64,000 nucleotides of DNA, from positions 1-64,000 of the forward strand of contig JAOAIT010000018.1 of assembly GCA_026414565.1 (NCBI GenBank). The letters run 5' to 3'. The notes beneath the pieces are model-generated. The model was not told where the DNA came from. It saw only the letters and a program-made list of their open reading frames with translations, and ran no database searches. A program made the position numbers and the translations under genes. Position 1 is the first letter of the stretch; the number at the start of each line of letters is the position of its first letter. Positions 26,861 through 34,437 of the stretch are shown here, piece by piece. The DNA is from Verrucomicrobiia bacterium. Lineage in GTDB: Bacteria; Verrucomicrobiota; Verrucomicrobiia; Limisphaerales; Fontisphaeraceae.

Positions 26861-28588
26861 ATGTTCGAAAAACTCAAACAACTTTTCAAAAAGCCGGCGC
26901 CTGCACCGGCTGTTTCCAAGCCCGCACCTGCAGCACCTGCACCGGCTTCTGCTGCACCGGCCAGGCCTGCAACAGCGCCTGCGCCTTCGACTCCGGCTCC
27001 ATCGAAGCCTGCCGCTCCCGCTCCCTCGCCAGCTCCGGCCCCGACAGCGGTGCGGACGCCGACAGGGGATGAACTGCCCATTCCGTTGCAGGCCATTGTC
27101 GAGAAGCTGCCGGCGTCACTGGCGCGCAAGGTGGCCAATCCCAATGAGGTGTTGCTACTTCCCAAGAAATTGGTGACGCAGCAATTGCCATCGGGGGCGG
27201 TGAGATTTGCGTTTGCCGATCTCCGGAAGTTGGCGCCGCCGGGGGCCTTACTGGAGGCGGGAGAAGAGGACCAAAAGATGGTGGAGATTCCGCTAAGTGA
27301 GATTCTGCCCAAGTTGTCCCCGACGGATTTTGGCCGCCGAACGGATCAAAAGGTGATTGAGATACCCGATGAGGTGGTGGGGTTGTTTGGTCCCAAAGGC
27401 GAGCCGGTAACGCCACCAAAGACGACGGTGATCGGAGTTGCGCCAGTCGAGACTCCAACCCAGAAACCCGCGCCTGCCCCTGCGGCACCGTCCAAACCAA
27501 CAGCCTCGCCGCCGGCCAAGCCGGCGCCGGCGCCTGCGCCCGCGACCGCTCCGGCGGCAATCAAGGCTCCAGAGCCGCCGCCGGCCGCTCCACCACCGGC
27601 CCCCAAACCGGCGGAGCCGGCAGGTCCATTGAAGGTTTCCGCCGATTTATTGCAGCAGATGACGGCGGCAACAGCGGCTAAACCTGCTGCGCCGGCATCG
27701 GCGCCGGCGCCAGCTCCTGCCGCCGCACCTGCGGCCGCGCCGTCCGCGCCGCCGGGCATGGTGGCCGTGCCGGTGACGGCAGTCAGCGCCAACTGGCCGG
27801 ATGCCATCAAAGCGGAGATACAACAGTTCAAGTTGGGTGAGGGCAGTCTCCTGGTGCCGGTGGGGGAAATGGAGAAGGCGTTGAAGAGCGGCAAGGTGGC
27901 TTTTAGTTGGAGCCAGTTGTTGTCCTGGACGAATCCCTCGCTGAAGACGACGCAGGGCAATGTGACGGTGGAGCTGGCGTTGAAGGTGGTGGCGCCGCTG
28001 TTCCTGGCGGTGAGCAAGTTGCCGGCGCCGAAGAAGAAAGTGGAGATCGATCCGAACATTCCCGACATGTTCGTTGGCAAAGGGGCCCCGGCGGCCGCGC
28101 CCGCGGCGGAAAGCGCGCCGGCCGCGCCCGCGGCACCGGCAGCCGCACCTGCTCCCGCGCCAGCAGTTGCGCCGGCGGCCGCTCCCAAACCAGCGCCCGC
28201 TCCGGCACCGGTGCCGGCGCCTGCACCCGCCAAGCCGGCGATTGCCGCGCGCACCCCGGCGGAAGCGGTGCAGGTGGCCATCAAACTGCCCGGGGTTGCC
28301 GGGGCGGTGGTGGCTTCGGAGGATGGATTGTCGGTGGCCGCGCAGGTCTTGCCGCCGCTGGCGGGGGACAAGGTGGCGGCCTTTGCGCCGCAACTTTTCC
28401 AGCGCACCGCGCAATATGCGAAGGATCTGGGGGCGGGCGCATTGGAGGGGCTTTCCTTCACTTGCAATGGGACGGCCTGGCGGGTGAGCAAGTGTGGGAA
28501 GGTGTATCTGGCGGTGGTCAGCCAGCCGCAGCGGGCGCTTCCGCTGGCGGAACTGGCGCAACTGGAACGCGAGCTGTCGAAAATGTAA
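26861..28588 (+). CDS. Pro/Ala-rich multidomain protein ending in a roadblock/LC7 domain
   Basis: In this 575-aa protein a basic amphipathic start (MFEKLKQLFKKP) leads into long Pro/Ala linkers. Between them sit a folded segment at about 71-180 (IPLQAIVEKLPASLARKV ... VRFAFADLRKL ... VEIPLSEILPKL) and a related copy at about 300-408 (VPVTAVSANWPDAIKAEI ... VAFSWSQLLSW ... ELALKVVAPLFL). About 464-575 is a roadblock domain (LPGVAGAVVASEDGLSVA ... KVYLAVVSQPQ). Roadblock domains dimerise and bind Ras-like GTPases; the mglA gene starts 12 nt downstream. By analogy with MglB it may be a regulator or scaffold of that GTPase. The repeated domain is not one I can name. Linkers total about 250 residues. 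Confidence 0.75.
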   Translation: MFEKLKQLFKKPAPAPAVSKPAPAAPAPASAAPARPATAPAPSTPAPSKPAAPAPSPAPAPTAVRTPTGDELPIPLQAIVEKLPASLARKVANPNEVLLLPKKLVTQQLPSGAVRFAFADLRKLAPPGALLEAGEEDQKMVEIPLSEILPKLSPTDFGRRTDQKVIEIPDEVVGLFGPKGEPVTPPKTTVIGVAPVETPTQKPAPAPAAPSKPTASPPAKPAPAPAPATAPAAIKAPEPPPAAPPPAPKPAEPAGPLKVSADLLQQMTAATAAKPAAPASAPAPAPAAAPAAAPSAPPGMVAVPVTAVSANWPDAIKAEIQQFKLGEGSLLVPVGEMEKALKSGKVAFSWSQLLSWTNPSLKTTQGNVTVELALKVVAPLFLAVSKLPAPKKKVEIDPNIPDMFVGKGAPAAAPAAESAPAAPAAPAAAPAPAPAVAPAAAPKPAPAPAPVPAPAPAKPAIAARTPAEAVQVAIKLPGVAGAVVASEDGLSVAAQVLPPLAGDKVAAFAPQLFQRTAQYAKDLGAGALEGLSFTCNGTAWRVSKCGKVYLAVVSQPQRALPLAELAQLERELSKM

Positions 28589-28600
28589 CTCAACAACACT

Positions 28601-29218
28601 ATGGCGATCATCAATCAAGCCACGAAGGAGCTGCAGGTCAAAATCGTATATTATGGGCCGGCCAAATGTGGCAAGACCACCAATCTGGAGCAGGTGCATG
28701 CCAACGTGCAGGTGGCCAGCCCCGAGAACAAAGGGAAGATGGTCTCGCTGGCCACCAGTTCGGACCGCACGCTGTTTTTCGACTTCATGCCCCTGGAGGC
28801 GATGGCCATCAAGGGATACAAGACCAAATTCCAACTGTACACGGTGCCGGGCCAGGTGATCTACAACACCACCCGGCAGTTGGTGCTGCGCGGAGTGGAT
28901 GGCATTGTGTTTGTGGCGGACAGCCAGTACGACAAGATGCAGGAGAACGTGGAGAGCTTTCAAAACCTGATTGACAACCTGAAATCGCTCAAACTCAACC
29001 TCGACGACATTCCGTACGTGTTGCAGTACAACAAGCGGGATTTGCCGAATGTGGCGCCGATCGAGTACATGGAGTTCCTGCTGAACAACCGCGACGTGCA
29101 GGTGCCGTCTTTTCCGGCAACGGCCACGAAATGCGAAGGGGTCTTTGAGACGATGAACATGATTGTGCGGATGCTGCTGCACAAGTTCATCAATTTGGGC
29201 GGGAAGAAGATTGCCTGA
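28601..29218 (+). CDS. mglA: MglA-type small GTPase
   Basis: The 205-aa GTPase closely resembles Myxococcus MglA: IVYYGPAKCGKTTNLEQV (P-loop, 19-27), DRTLFFDFMPLE, YTVPGQVIYNTTRQL (the MglA switch-II with TVPGQ in place of DxxGQ, 80-93), GVDGIVFVADSQ and the guanine-specificity NKRD (144-147). MglA switches the poles and directs type IV pili and gliding motors in myxobacteria. The pil genes at 2970-8945 make a motility role plausible here. It is flanked by two roadblock-domain genes, upstream by 12 nt and downstream by 1 nt, so all three should form one operon. Confidence 0.95.
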   Translation: MAIINQATKELQVKIVYYGPAKCGKTTNLEQVHANVQVASPENKGKMVSLATSSDRTLFFDFMPLEAMAIKGYKTKFQLYTVPGQVIYNTTRQLVLRGVDGIVFVADSQYDKMQENVESFQNLIDNLKSLKLNLDDIPYVLQYNKRDLPNVAPIEYMEFLLNNRDVQVPSFPATATKCEGVFETMNMIVRMLLHKFINLGGKKIA

Positions 29219-29219
29219 T

Positions 29220-30014
29220 ATGGGCTTTCCGCAACTGATCGAGGAGGATTTTCAGTGCCTGGATCAGGCGCTGAAAGACCTGCTCGGCAAAACAGAAGCC
29301 GAGGCAGCCCTCCTGGTCGAAAAAGCCGGTCATTTGATTCATCAGGCTGGCGAACAGAATGCCTTTCCCCCGGATGTGCTGGCGACGCTGGCCTCCAATT
29401 CCTTCAATGCGGTGCAGTTCATGGCCGGGTTGCTGAATGAAGACAAGTTTCCCGGCCTTTATCAACAGGGGGAGCGCTGCAGCACGCTGATGCTCAATGT
29501 GGATGAGCACTGCATGTTGGTGGTGATTTTCCGGGCCGACATCAGTGTGGGGGCGGTGCGGTACTATGCGCAGGAGACGGCCAAGACGATTGCGCAGCAA
29601 ATCAAGGTGGCACAGGAGCGCGCGCCGTCGGTGAGTTTTGATTTGACGGATTTGAATGTGTCGGATGTGCAGGCTTTGTTTCGCCGCAAGGACGAGCCTG
29701 CGGCGCCAGCGCCCGCCGCTGAAGCGGCGCCGGAGAGCGCCGTGGCGGCTGACCCACCGGAACCGGAGACGCCTATGGAACCCCTCATGGCCAAACGTGG
29801 CCCCTACATTGTTTCGCTGAATGCCGGCACGCATTGGTGGTGTGCTTGTGGACGTTCCCAAAGCCAGCCGTTTTGTGATGGAGCGCACAAGGGCACGGGA
29901 TTGAAGCCGCTGGCCGTGGAAGTGACAGAAACCAAGCGCGTAGCGCTGTGCGGCTGCAAACACACGCACAACCCGCCGTATTGCGACGGCACCCACGCCA
30001 AGCTGCCAGCCTGA
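29220..30014 (+). CDS. Roadblock/LC7 protein fused to tandem CDGSH iron-sulfur motifs
   Basis: The 264-aa protein has residues 1-155 that read as a roadblock/MglB-like domain (VLATLASNSFNAVQFMAGLL ... GERCSTLMLNVDEHCMLVVIF). An Ala/Pro-rich linker spans about 156-190. The rest is a double CDGSH module: CACGRSQSQPFCDGAH (Cys208, Cys210, Cys219, His223) and CGCKHTHNPPYCDGTH (Cys244, Cys246, Cys255, His259). Each matches C-x-C-x2-(S/T)-x3-P-x-C-D-G-(S/A/T)-H, the Cys3His1 ligand set of [2Fe-2S] mitoNEET-type clusters; tandem pairs occur in CISD3-like proteins. The ATG at 29220 starts right after mglA's stop. A redox-controlled GTPase partner is an inference. An in-frame ATG at about 29775 could also yield a separate CDGSH peptide. 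Confidence 0.85.
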   Translation: MGFPQLIEEDFQCLDQALKDLLGKTEAEAALLVEKAGHLIHQAGEQNAFPPDVLATLASNSFNAVQFMAGLLNEDKFPGLYQQGERCSTLMLNVDEHCMLVVIFRADISVGAVRYYAQETAKTIAQQIKVAQERAPSVSFDLTDLNVSDVQALFRRKDEPAAPAPAAEAAPESAVAADPPEPETPMEPLMAKRGPYIVSLNAGTHWWCACGRSQSQPFCDGAHKGTGLKPLAVEVTETKRVALCGCKHTHNPPYCDGTHAKLPA

Positions 30015-30028
30015 GCACGGCGAAACAA

Positions 30029-30051
30029 CGCCCGGGTGGGGATGCCGGGCG
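30029..30051 (+). terminator. Weak hairpin after the mglA operon
   Basis: CGCCCGG / CCGGGCG can pair with a nine-base loop, 15 nt after the stop codon of the roadblock-CDGSH gene. No T-tract follows, so it may only slow transcription or protect the 3' end. Confidence 0.25.
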
Positions 30052-30185
30052 CGGAGCAAGGCTCCAGATTACAACGTCCGGCGACTTCCCCGGAAGGCAA
30101 TTCCAAAGGGCCTGAGTCTGGTCAGGGGCATTTATAGCCGGGAGGGGGATGGGTGCCAAGGCGGGGGATGGTCATGGTTTTTGCA

Positions 30186-30215
30186 TTGGCCTAGAGGCAC
30201 AAGGGCCTTTAAGAT
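30186..30215 (+). promoter_or_regulatory. Putative promoter of the Cache-PAS-CBS-DUF294 gene
   Basis: TTGGCC (30186-30191), an 18-nt spacer and TAAGAT (30210-30215) lie about 55 nt upstream of the preferred ATG at 30272. Confidence 0.35.
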
Positions 30216-30271
30216 AACGGAGTGGTGGGCAGGCAGATTGCCCGGCGCAACAGCCTTCCCGCGTGTGTCCC

Positions 30272-32797
30272 ATGCAAGTCCATCCCACAGGCCCGCGAGC
30301 GCAGCCGCACTGGCAAAGCTTTTTTCTTCACATTGTTTCGCCGGCCATTTTAACGCTGGCCCTGTTTCTGGTTCTGATCTTTGGCGTGATCATTCCCACC
30401 ATGCGCAAGAACATCATCGAGCGCAAAAAGGAAATGATCCGGGAGCTGACGCATGCGGCGTGGAGCGAGCTGGCGGGGATGTACGAGCAGGAGCGGCTGG
30501 GGGTGTTGACACGGGAAGCGGCGCAGCAGGCGGCCATCAGCCGGATTCAGAACATGCGGTACGGGGAGGATGGGAAAGATTACTTCTGGATATCGGATAT
30601 GAAAACCCAGATGGTCATGCATCCGTACCGTCCGGATTTGAACGGCCAGAGCTTGCTGGAGTACGCCGATCCCACCGGCAAAAGACTGTTTGTGGAATAC
30701 ACGCGGGTGGTGGCACGGGAGGGGGCCGGCTATGTGGATTATTATTGGCAATGGAAAGATGATGAGTCGCGGGTGGTCCCGAAACTTTCGTATGTCAAGG
30801 GTTTTGCGCCCTGGGGATGGATTGTCGGGACCGGCATTTATTTGGAGGACGTGCGGGCGGAGATCCGGCAGGTTACGCGCCGGGTGCTGCAGATATCGGT
30901 GGGCATCGCCGTGATCATTGCGGGTTTGCTGGCCTATATCAGCCAGCAGAGCTTGAACATGGAGCGACAACGGCGCCGCGCCGAGCTGGCCCTGCGGCGT
31001 TCCGAGGAGAAATACCGCCTGTTGGTGGAGAGCGCTGCCGAGGGGGTCTTGCTTGTCCTGCAGGATCGGCCGGTCTTTGCCAATAAAACCCTGCTCAGCC
31101 GGCTCGAGTACACGGAGGAGGAGCTGACGCAACAGCCCCTGGAGGCGGTGCTGCAATTGCTGCCCAATGGCAGCGTGGACCGGGCGCGCGCAGAGCGACA
31201 TGCCCGTTTAATCAACAAGCGGGGTGAGGCGGTGGATGTGCTGGTCACGGCCACGCCAGTCATCATGGGGGAGCAAACCGGCCAGATTTTAACCCTGAAA
31301 GACCTGGCGGCGCGCAAGCGGACGGAGGAAACGCTGGCGCGACTGGTGGCGGACCTGCAAAGTTTGTTGCCGCTGGCCACCCGTTCCATCAAGACAACGC
31401 CGTTGAAAATCAGCACGTGCAGCCTGGATACGCCCATATCCGCGGCGGCGGCGGCGATGACACGCAACCAGAGCAGCGCCATGCTGGTGCTGTCGCCGAC
31501 GGGCGTTCCCATCGGCATTGTCACGGACCAGGACTTGCGCGCGCGGGTGCTGGCGGCCGGCTTGTCCGTGTCGCGGCCGGTGGCGGAGGTGATGAGCGCG
31601 CCGCTGGTGCGCATCGAGGAGCGGGCCCTGTTGTTTGAGGCCGCGCGCCTGATGTATGAGCGGCAGGTGCAGCATCTGGTGGTGGCGGATGCGACCGGGG
31701 CGGTGAAGGGGATATTGACCAGCGCCGAGGTGCTGCATGCGCAGCGGCATGCCATCGGGACGCTGCTGGGGGAAATTCAGGAGGCGCCCACGCCGGAAGC
31801 GCTCCGGGACAGCCGGGCCAAGCTGCCGGTGTTTGTCAAGGCGCTGCTGGAGAGCGGGGCGCGGGTGGAAAGTGTTACGCGCATCATGACGGCAGTATCG
31901 GATGCCGTCTTGAAACGGCTGATTGAACTGGCGGAGGCGCGGCTGGGGCCGGCGCCGGTGGCGTATGCGTTTGTGGTGCTGGGGAGCGAAGCGCGGGAGG
32001 AGCAAACCCTGGCCACCGATCAGGACAATGCCATCATCTACGCCGATGTGCCGCTCGAACGCAACGCAGCCGTGCAGCAATGGTTCCTGCGACTGGGCGA
32101 AACCGTCTGCGGCTGGCTGGATCTGGTGGGCTACCGGCGTTGCAAGGGGGAGGTGATGGCCTGCAATCCCAAATGGTGCCAGCCGCTCAGCCGGTGGCGC
32201 CAGTACTTCAGCGAGTGTGTGGCGGCCAATCGGCCGCAGGATCTGCTTGATGTGAATGTGTTTTTTGATTTTCGCTGCGTTTATGGGGAGGCCGCCCAGG
32301 TGCATCAACTGCGCGAGCATCTGCATCTGGAGCTGGAGGGGGAGCAGCGGCATGCCTTTTTCTTTCACCTGGCGGAAACCACCTTGCAATTCCGTGCGCC
32401 GCGCGGATTCTTTGGCAACATTCAACTGGAGAGGTCGGGCGAGCATCCACCCGCGTTTAACGTCAAGGCGGCGTTGATTCCGTTGGTGAACTTTGCGCGC
32501 ATTTATGCGCTGCAGCGGCGGGTCGCGGAGACGAATACGCTGGAGCGCCTGCATCGGTTGCGGGATCTGGGGGTGTTGCTGCCCGGCAGTCACGATGAAC
32601 TGGTGCAGGCTTACACCGCCCTGATGCAGATGCGGCTGGCGCATCAGGCGGCCCAGATTGGGCGCGGCGAGCCGCCGGACAATTTTCTGCCGCTGGAGGA
32701 GCTGACGCAAATCGAGCGGTCGGTGTTGAAAAAAATATTTGCCGACATTGCCGTGTTCCAGGCGCGGTTGCAAACGGACTTTGCCAGGACGACTTGA
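30272..32797 (+). CDS. Membrane receptor: Cache - PAS - tandem CBS - DUF294 nucleotidyltransferase-like
   Basis: In this 841-aa protein an N-terminal TM helix (about 21-42) is followed by an extracytoplasmic Cache domain (45-200; YGEDGKDYFWISD ... HPYRPDLNGQ), a second TM helix (207-224) and PAS (245-350). Two CBS motifs (about 372-495; VTDQDLRARVL and LTSAEVLHAQ) follow. The DUF294 putative nucleotidyltransferase region has GSEAREEQTLATDQDNA (571-587), and a helical DUF294_C domain (about 690-830) follows. Cytoplasmic CBS-DUF294 proteins often accompany acetate-type symporters, and here DUF485 and actP lie 1.4 kb downstream; addition of a membrane Cache sensor is unusual. GTG 30263 is an alternative start. 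The metallophosphoesterase start codon follows 6 nt after this gene. Confidence 0.85.
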   Translation: MQVHPTGPRAQPHWQSFFLHIVSPAILTLALFLVLIFGVIIPTMRKNIIERKKEMIRELTHAAWSELAGMYEQERLGVLTREAAQQAAISRIQNMRYGEDGKDYFWISDMKTQMVMHPYRPDLNGQSLLEYADPTGKRLFVEYTRVVAREGAGYVDYYWQWKDDESRVVPKLSYVKGFAPWGWIVGTGIYLEDVRAEIRQVTRRVLQISVGIAVIIAGLLAYISQQSLNMERQRRRAELALRRSEEKYRLLVESAAEGVLLVLQDRPVFANKTLLSRLEYTEEELTQQPLEAVLQLLPNGSVDRARAERHARLINKRGEAVDVLVTATPVIMGEQTGQILTLKDLAARKRTEETLARLVADLQSLLPLATRSIKTTPLKISTCSLDTPISAAAAAMTRNQSSAMLVLSPTGVPIGIVTDQDLRARVLAAGLSVSRPVAEVMSAPLVRIEERALLFEAARLMYERQVQHLVVADATGAVKGILTSAEVLHAQRHAIGTLLGEIQEAPTPEALRDSRAKLPVFVKALLESGARVESVTRIMTAVSDAVLKRLIELAEARLGPAPVAYAFVVLGSEAREEQTLATDQDNAIIYADVPLERNAAVQQWFLRLGETVCGWLDLVGYRRCKGEVMACNPKWCQPLSRWRQYFSECVAANRPQDLLDVNVFFDFRCVYGEAAQVHQLREHLHLELEGEQRHAFFFHLAETTLQFRAPRGFFGNIQLERSGEHPPAFNVKAALIPLVNFARIYALQRRVAETNTLERLHRLRDLGVLLPGSHDELVQAYTALMQMRLAHQAAQIGRGEPPDNFLPLEELTQIERSVLKKIFADIAVFQARLQTDFARTT

Positions 32798-32802
32798 GGA
32801 TT

Positions 32803-33600
32803 ATGCGGGTGTTGATTGTAGGAGATGTCCACGGCCGCCATCACCTGCTGGCCGAGGGACTGCGGCAGGCGCAGGCGGAATACCGCATTGCAGCGGCCAT
32901 CCAGGTGGGAGATTTCGGCTTTTATGGGCCGTGGATGCAACAGGCCCATCTGGAGGGGCTGCGCTTTCCGGTGCCGTTGCATGTGATTGACGGCAATCAC
33001 GAGGATCATCAGTGGTTGCAGCGCGCCCTGGCCGCGGGGGCCGAGCAGGAGTGGCGGACAGAAATGAACCTGCATTATCAACGGCGGCCTTCGGTGACCC
33101 GGCTGGGTTCCAGCACGGTGGGATTTCTGGGGGGGGCGCTGCACGTGGACCGCCCGCAGAAGCACAATTGGTTGAGCGGCTGGCCGAATTATATTCTTCC
33201 CGCGCAACGCGAGCGGGCGGCAGAGCTGTTCAATCAGCATCAACCGGAGCTTATTGTGACCCATTCCTGTCCCTCGCGCATCGGCATCGGCCTGGCCACG
33301 TCGGACGAACTGCAGCCGGAGGTGGCGCAGCACATCACGGCAGCCGGTTTTGACGCCGGCCCGCCGGATGATTGTGGAGACGTGGAGCTGCGGCAATTAT
33401 GGCTGAGCTTGCAATATCGTCCGCGCGCCTGGGTGTTTGGGCATTTTCATCGGGACCACCAAAGGGTGGTGGAGGGCACGCAATTCGTATGCGTGGGCAG
33501 TGATCTCAGCTCCCGCAAGCGTCAATTGGTGCTGTGGGACACCGAGGAGAAGCGCCTATTGCTCTGTCCGTCCGATCCGAGTGACGCGGGGGACTGGTAA
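32803..33600 (+). CDS. Calcineurin-like metallophosphoesterase
   Basis: The 265-aa protein has the five metallophosphoesterase motifs: GDVHGRHH, QVGDFGFYG, IDGNHEDHQW, VTHSCPSRIG and FGHFHRDHQ. It may hydrolyse phosphoesters such as cyclic nucleotides or phospho-proteins; the substrate is unknown. The ATG at 32803 is preferred over the TTG at 32794 because GAGGA lies 2 nt before it. The gene follows the Cache-PAS-CBS-DUF294 receptor by 5 nt and probably belongs to the same transcript, so it could modulate the receptor's signal. Confidence 0.88.
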   Translation: MRVLIVGDVHGRHHLLAEGLRQAQAEYRIAAAIQVGDFGFYGPWMQQAHLEGLRFPVPLHVIDGNHEDHQWLQRALAAGAEQEWRTEMNLHYQRRPSVTRLGSSTVGFLGGALHVDRPQKHNWLSGWPNYILPAQRERAAELFNQHQPELIVTHSCPSRIGIGLATSDELQPEVAQHITAAGFDAGPPDDCGDVELRQLWLSLQYRPRAWVFGHFHRDHQRVVEGTQFVCVGSDLSSRKRQLVLWDTEEKRLLLCPSDPSDAGDW

Positions 33601-34152
33601 AGGGGCAGACCTGAGGGGGCGGGATTGGGTTGCGTCTGAAGCGTTTAATAATATATATGAATAATGCTAATTATAAATGAATAATTTATAAGATAATATA
33701 TTATATTTCTCTTGCTTAAAGCATGATTTTTCCGCCATGCTTTGCCTGCATGCCCCGCAGGAATGAAGTCAACGGTTTCATGGTGGCCGGTCTGACAGGC
33801 TGGTGGTCGGGGGCTTTACGGCACTGGCAAGAGATATGCCTCAACAATCCTTAAACGCTGCTTCCTGCCACAATCGTGCTTCATTATGGGCTGGGGCAAT
33901 GTTGACGTGCACCAACAGCCTACCCCGTTCATCCGGGGGTGGTGGGACCTGTAGGGGGCGCCGACGGATCTGCGGCATGGCTCAGGGGCGTCTTGGGTCG
34001 TGTGGCGGACGGCGGGAGGCGACTGGGACGATTTAACGGGCGGGCGCGCGAATAGATGGGTGAAACCATGAACCAACAAACCAGCGGCCCTATGCGCTGT
34101 TTAGTGCCCGGGCAGCGCAGTGGGGCGGCAAAAACCAATAACAGACCCAACT
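33601..34152. other. 552-nt intergenic region with an AT-rich island
   Basis: Nothing coding was found here. From 33644 to about 33720 the sequence is almost only A and T, against a GC-rich background. Inside are two direct copies of ATGAATAAT (33657-33665 and 33677-33685, 20 bp apart) and a perfect 12-bp palindrome ATAATATATTAT (33693-33704). Just after it GCATG...CATGC (33721-33740) can pair. The remaining part is G-rich without clear promoter, RNA or repeat. It may be an UP-element or nucleoid-protein site controlling the downstream DUF485-actP pair. Confidence 0.55.
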
Positions 34153-34422
34153 ATGGCAGGACTGGATTTCAAAGCTCCTCAAGCTAAAGAACAGGAAGAC
34201 GCAGCGGTGGTGGCGTATAATTCCCGCATGGGGGTGCTGCTGTTTTTTGTGTATGTGCTGTTTTATGGAGGTTTCATGGCATTGAGCGCCTTTGCGCCGG
34301 AAGTGATGAGCCGGCCATTTTTGCGCGGGGTGAATCTGGCGGTGGTGTATGGGTTTGCGCTGATCCTGGCCGCGCTGGTGCTGGCGTTGGTCTATATGAA
34401 GGTGTGCCGTAAGAGCAAATAA
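34153..34422 (+). CDS. DUF485 (YjcH-like) small membrane protein
   Basis: The 89-aa protein has two hydrophobic helices (about residues 22-46 and 55-84). It also carries the DUF485 signature of a short charged N-terminus and GVNLAVVYGFALILAALVLALVY. DUF485 proteins (E. coli YjcH) are encoded next to acetate/cation symporters and probably help their assembly or activity. The ATG at 34153 gives MAGLDFKAPQ; an upstream GTG would add a non-family tail. The actP gene starts 15 nt downstream with a strong AGGAGGAG site between them. Confidence 0.9.
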   Translation: MAGLDFKAPQAKEQEDAAVVAYNSRMGVLLFFVYVLFYGGFMALSAFAPEVMSRPFLRGVNLAVVYGFALILAALVLALVYMKVCRKSK

Positions 34423-34437
34423 GGAGGAGGAGCTGCC

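Noticed and set aside
27647-29182. A 511-aa His/Arg-rich minus-strand frame across the roadblock and mglA genes
   Set aside because: Shadow of Ala/Pro-rich coding sequence; no motif beyond Arg/His repeats.
29775-30014. The CDGSH half as a separate gene with its own ATG
   Set aside because: No ribosome binding site is visible before the internal ATG and the frame is continuous with the roadblock half; kept as one fusion but stated as an alternative.
33644-33720. AT-rich island as a replication origin
   Set aside because: No TTATNCACA-type DnaA boxes or dnaA/dnaN gene nearby; the direct repeats do not match an origin.
33803-34036. A 77-aa frame in the gap before DUF485
   Set aside because: No conserved motif, signal peptide or ribosome site; Gly/Arg-rich composition is random-like.
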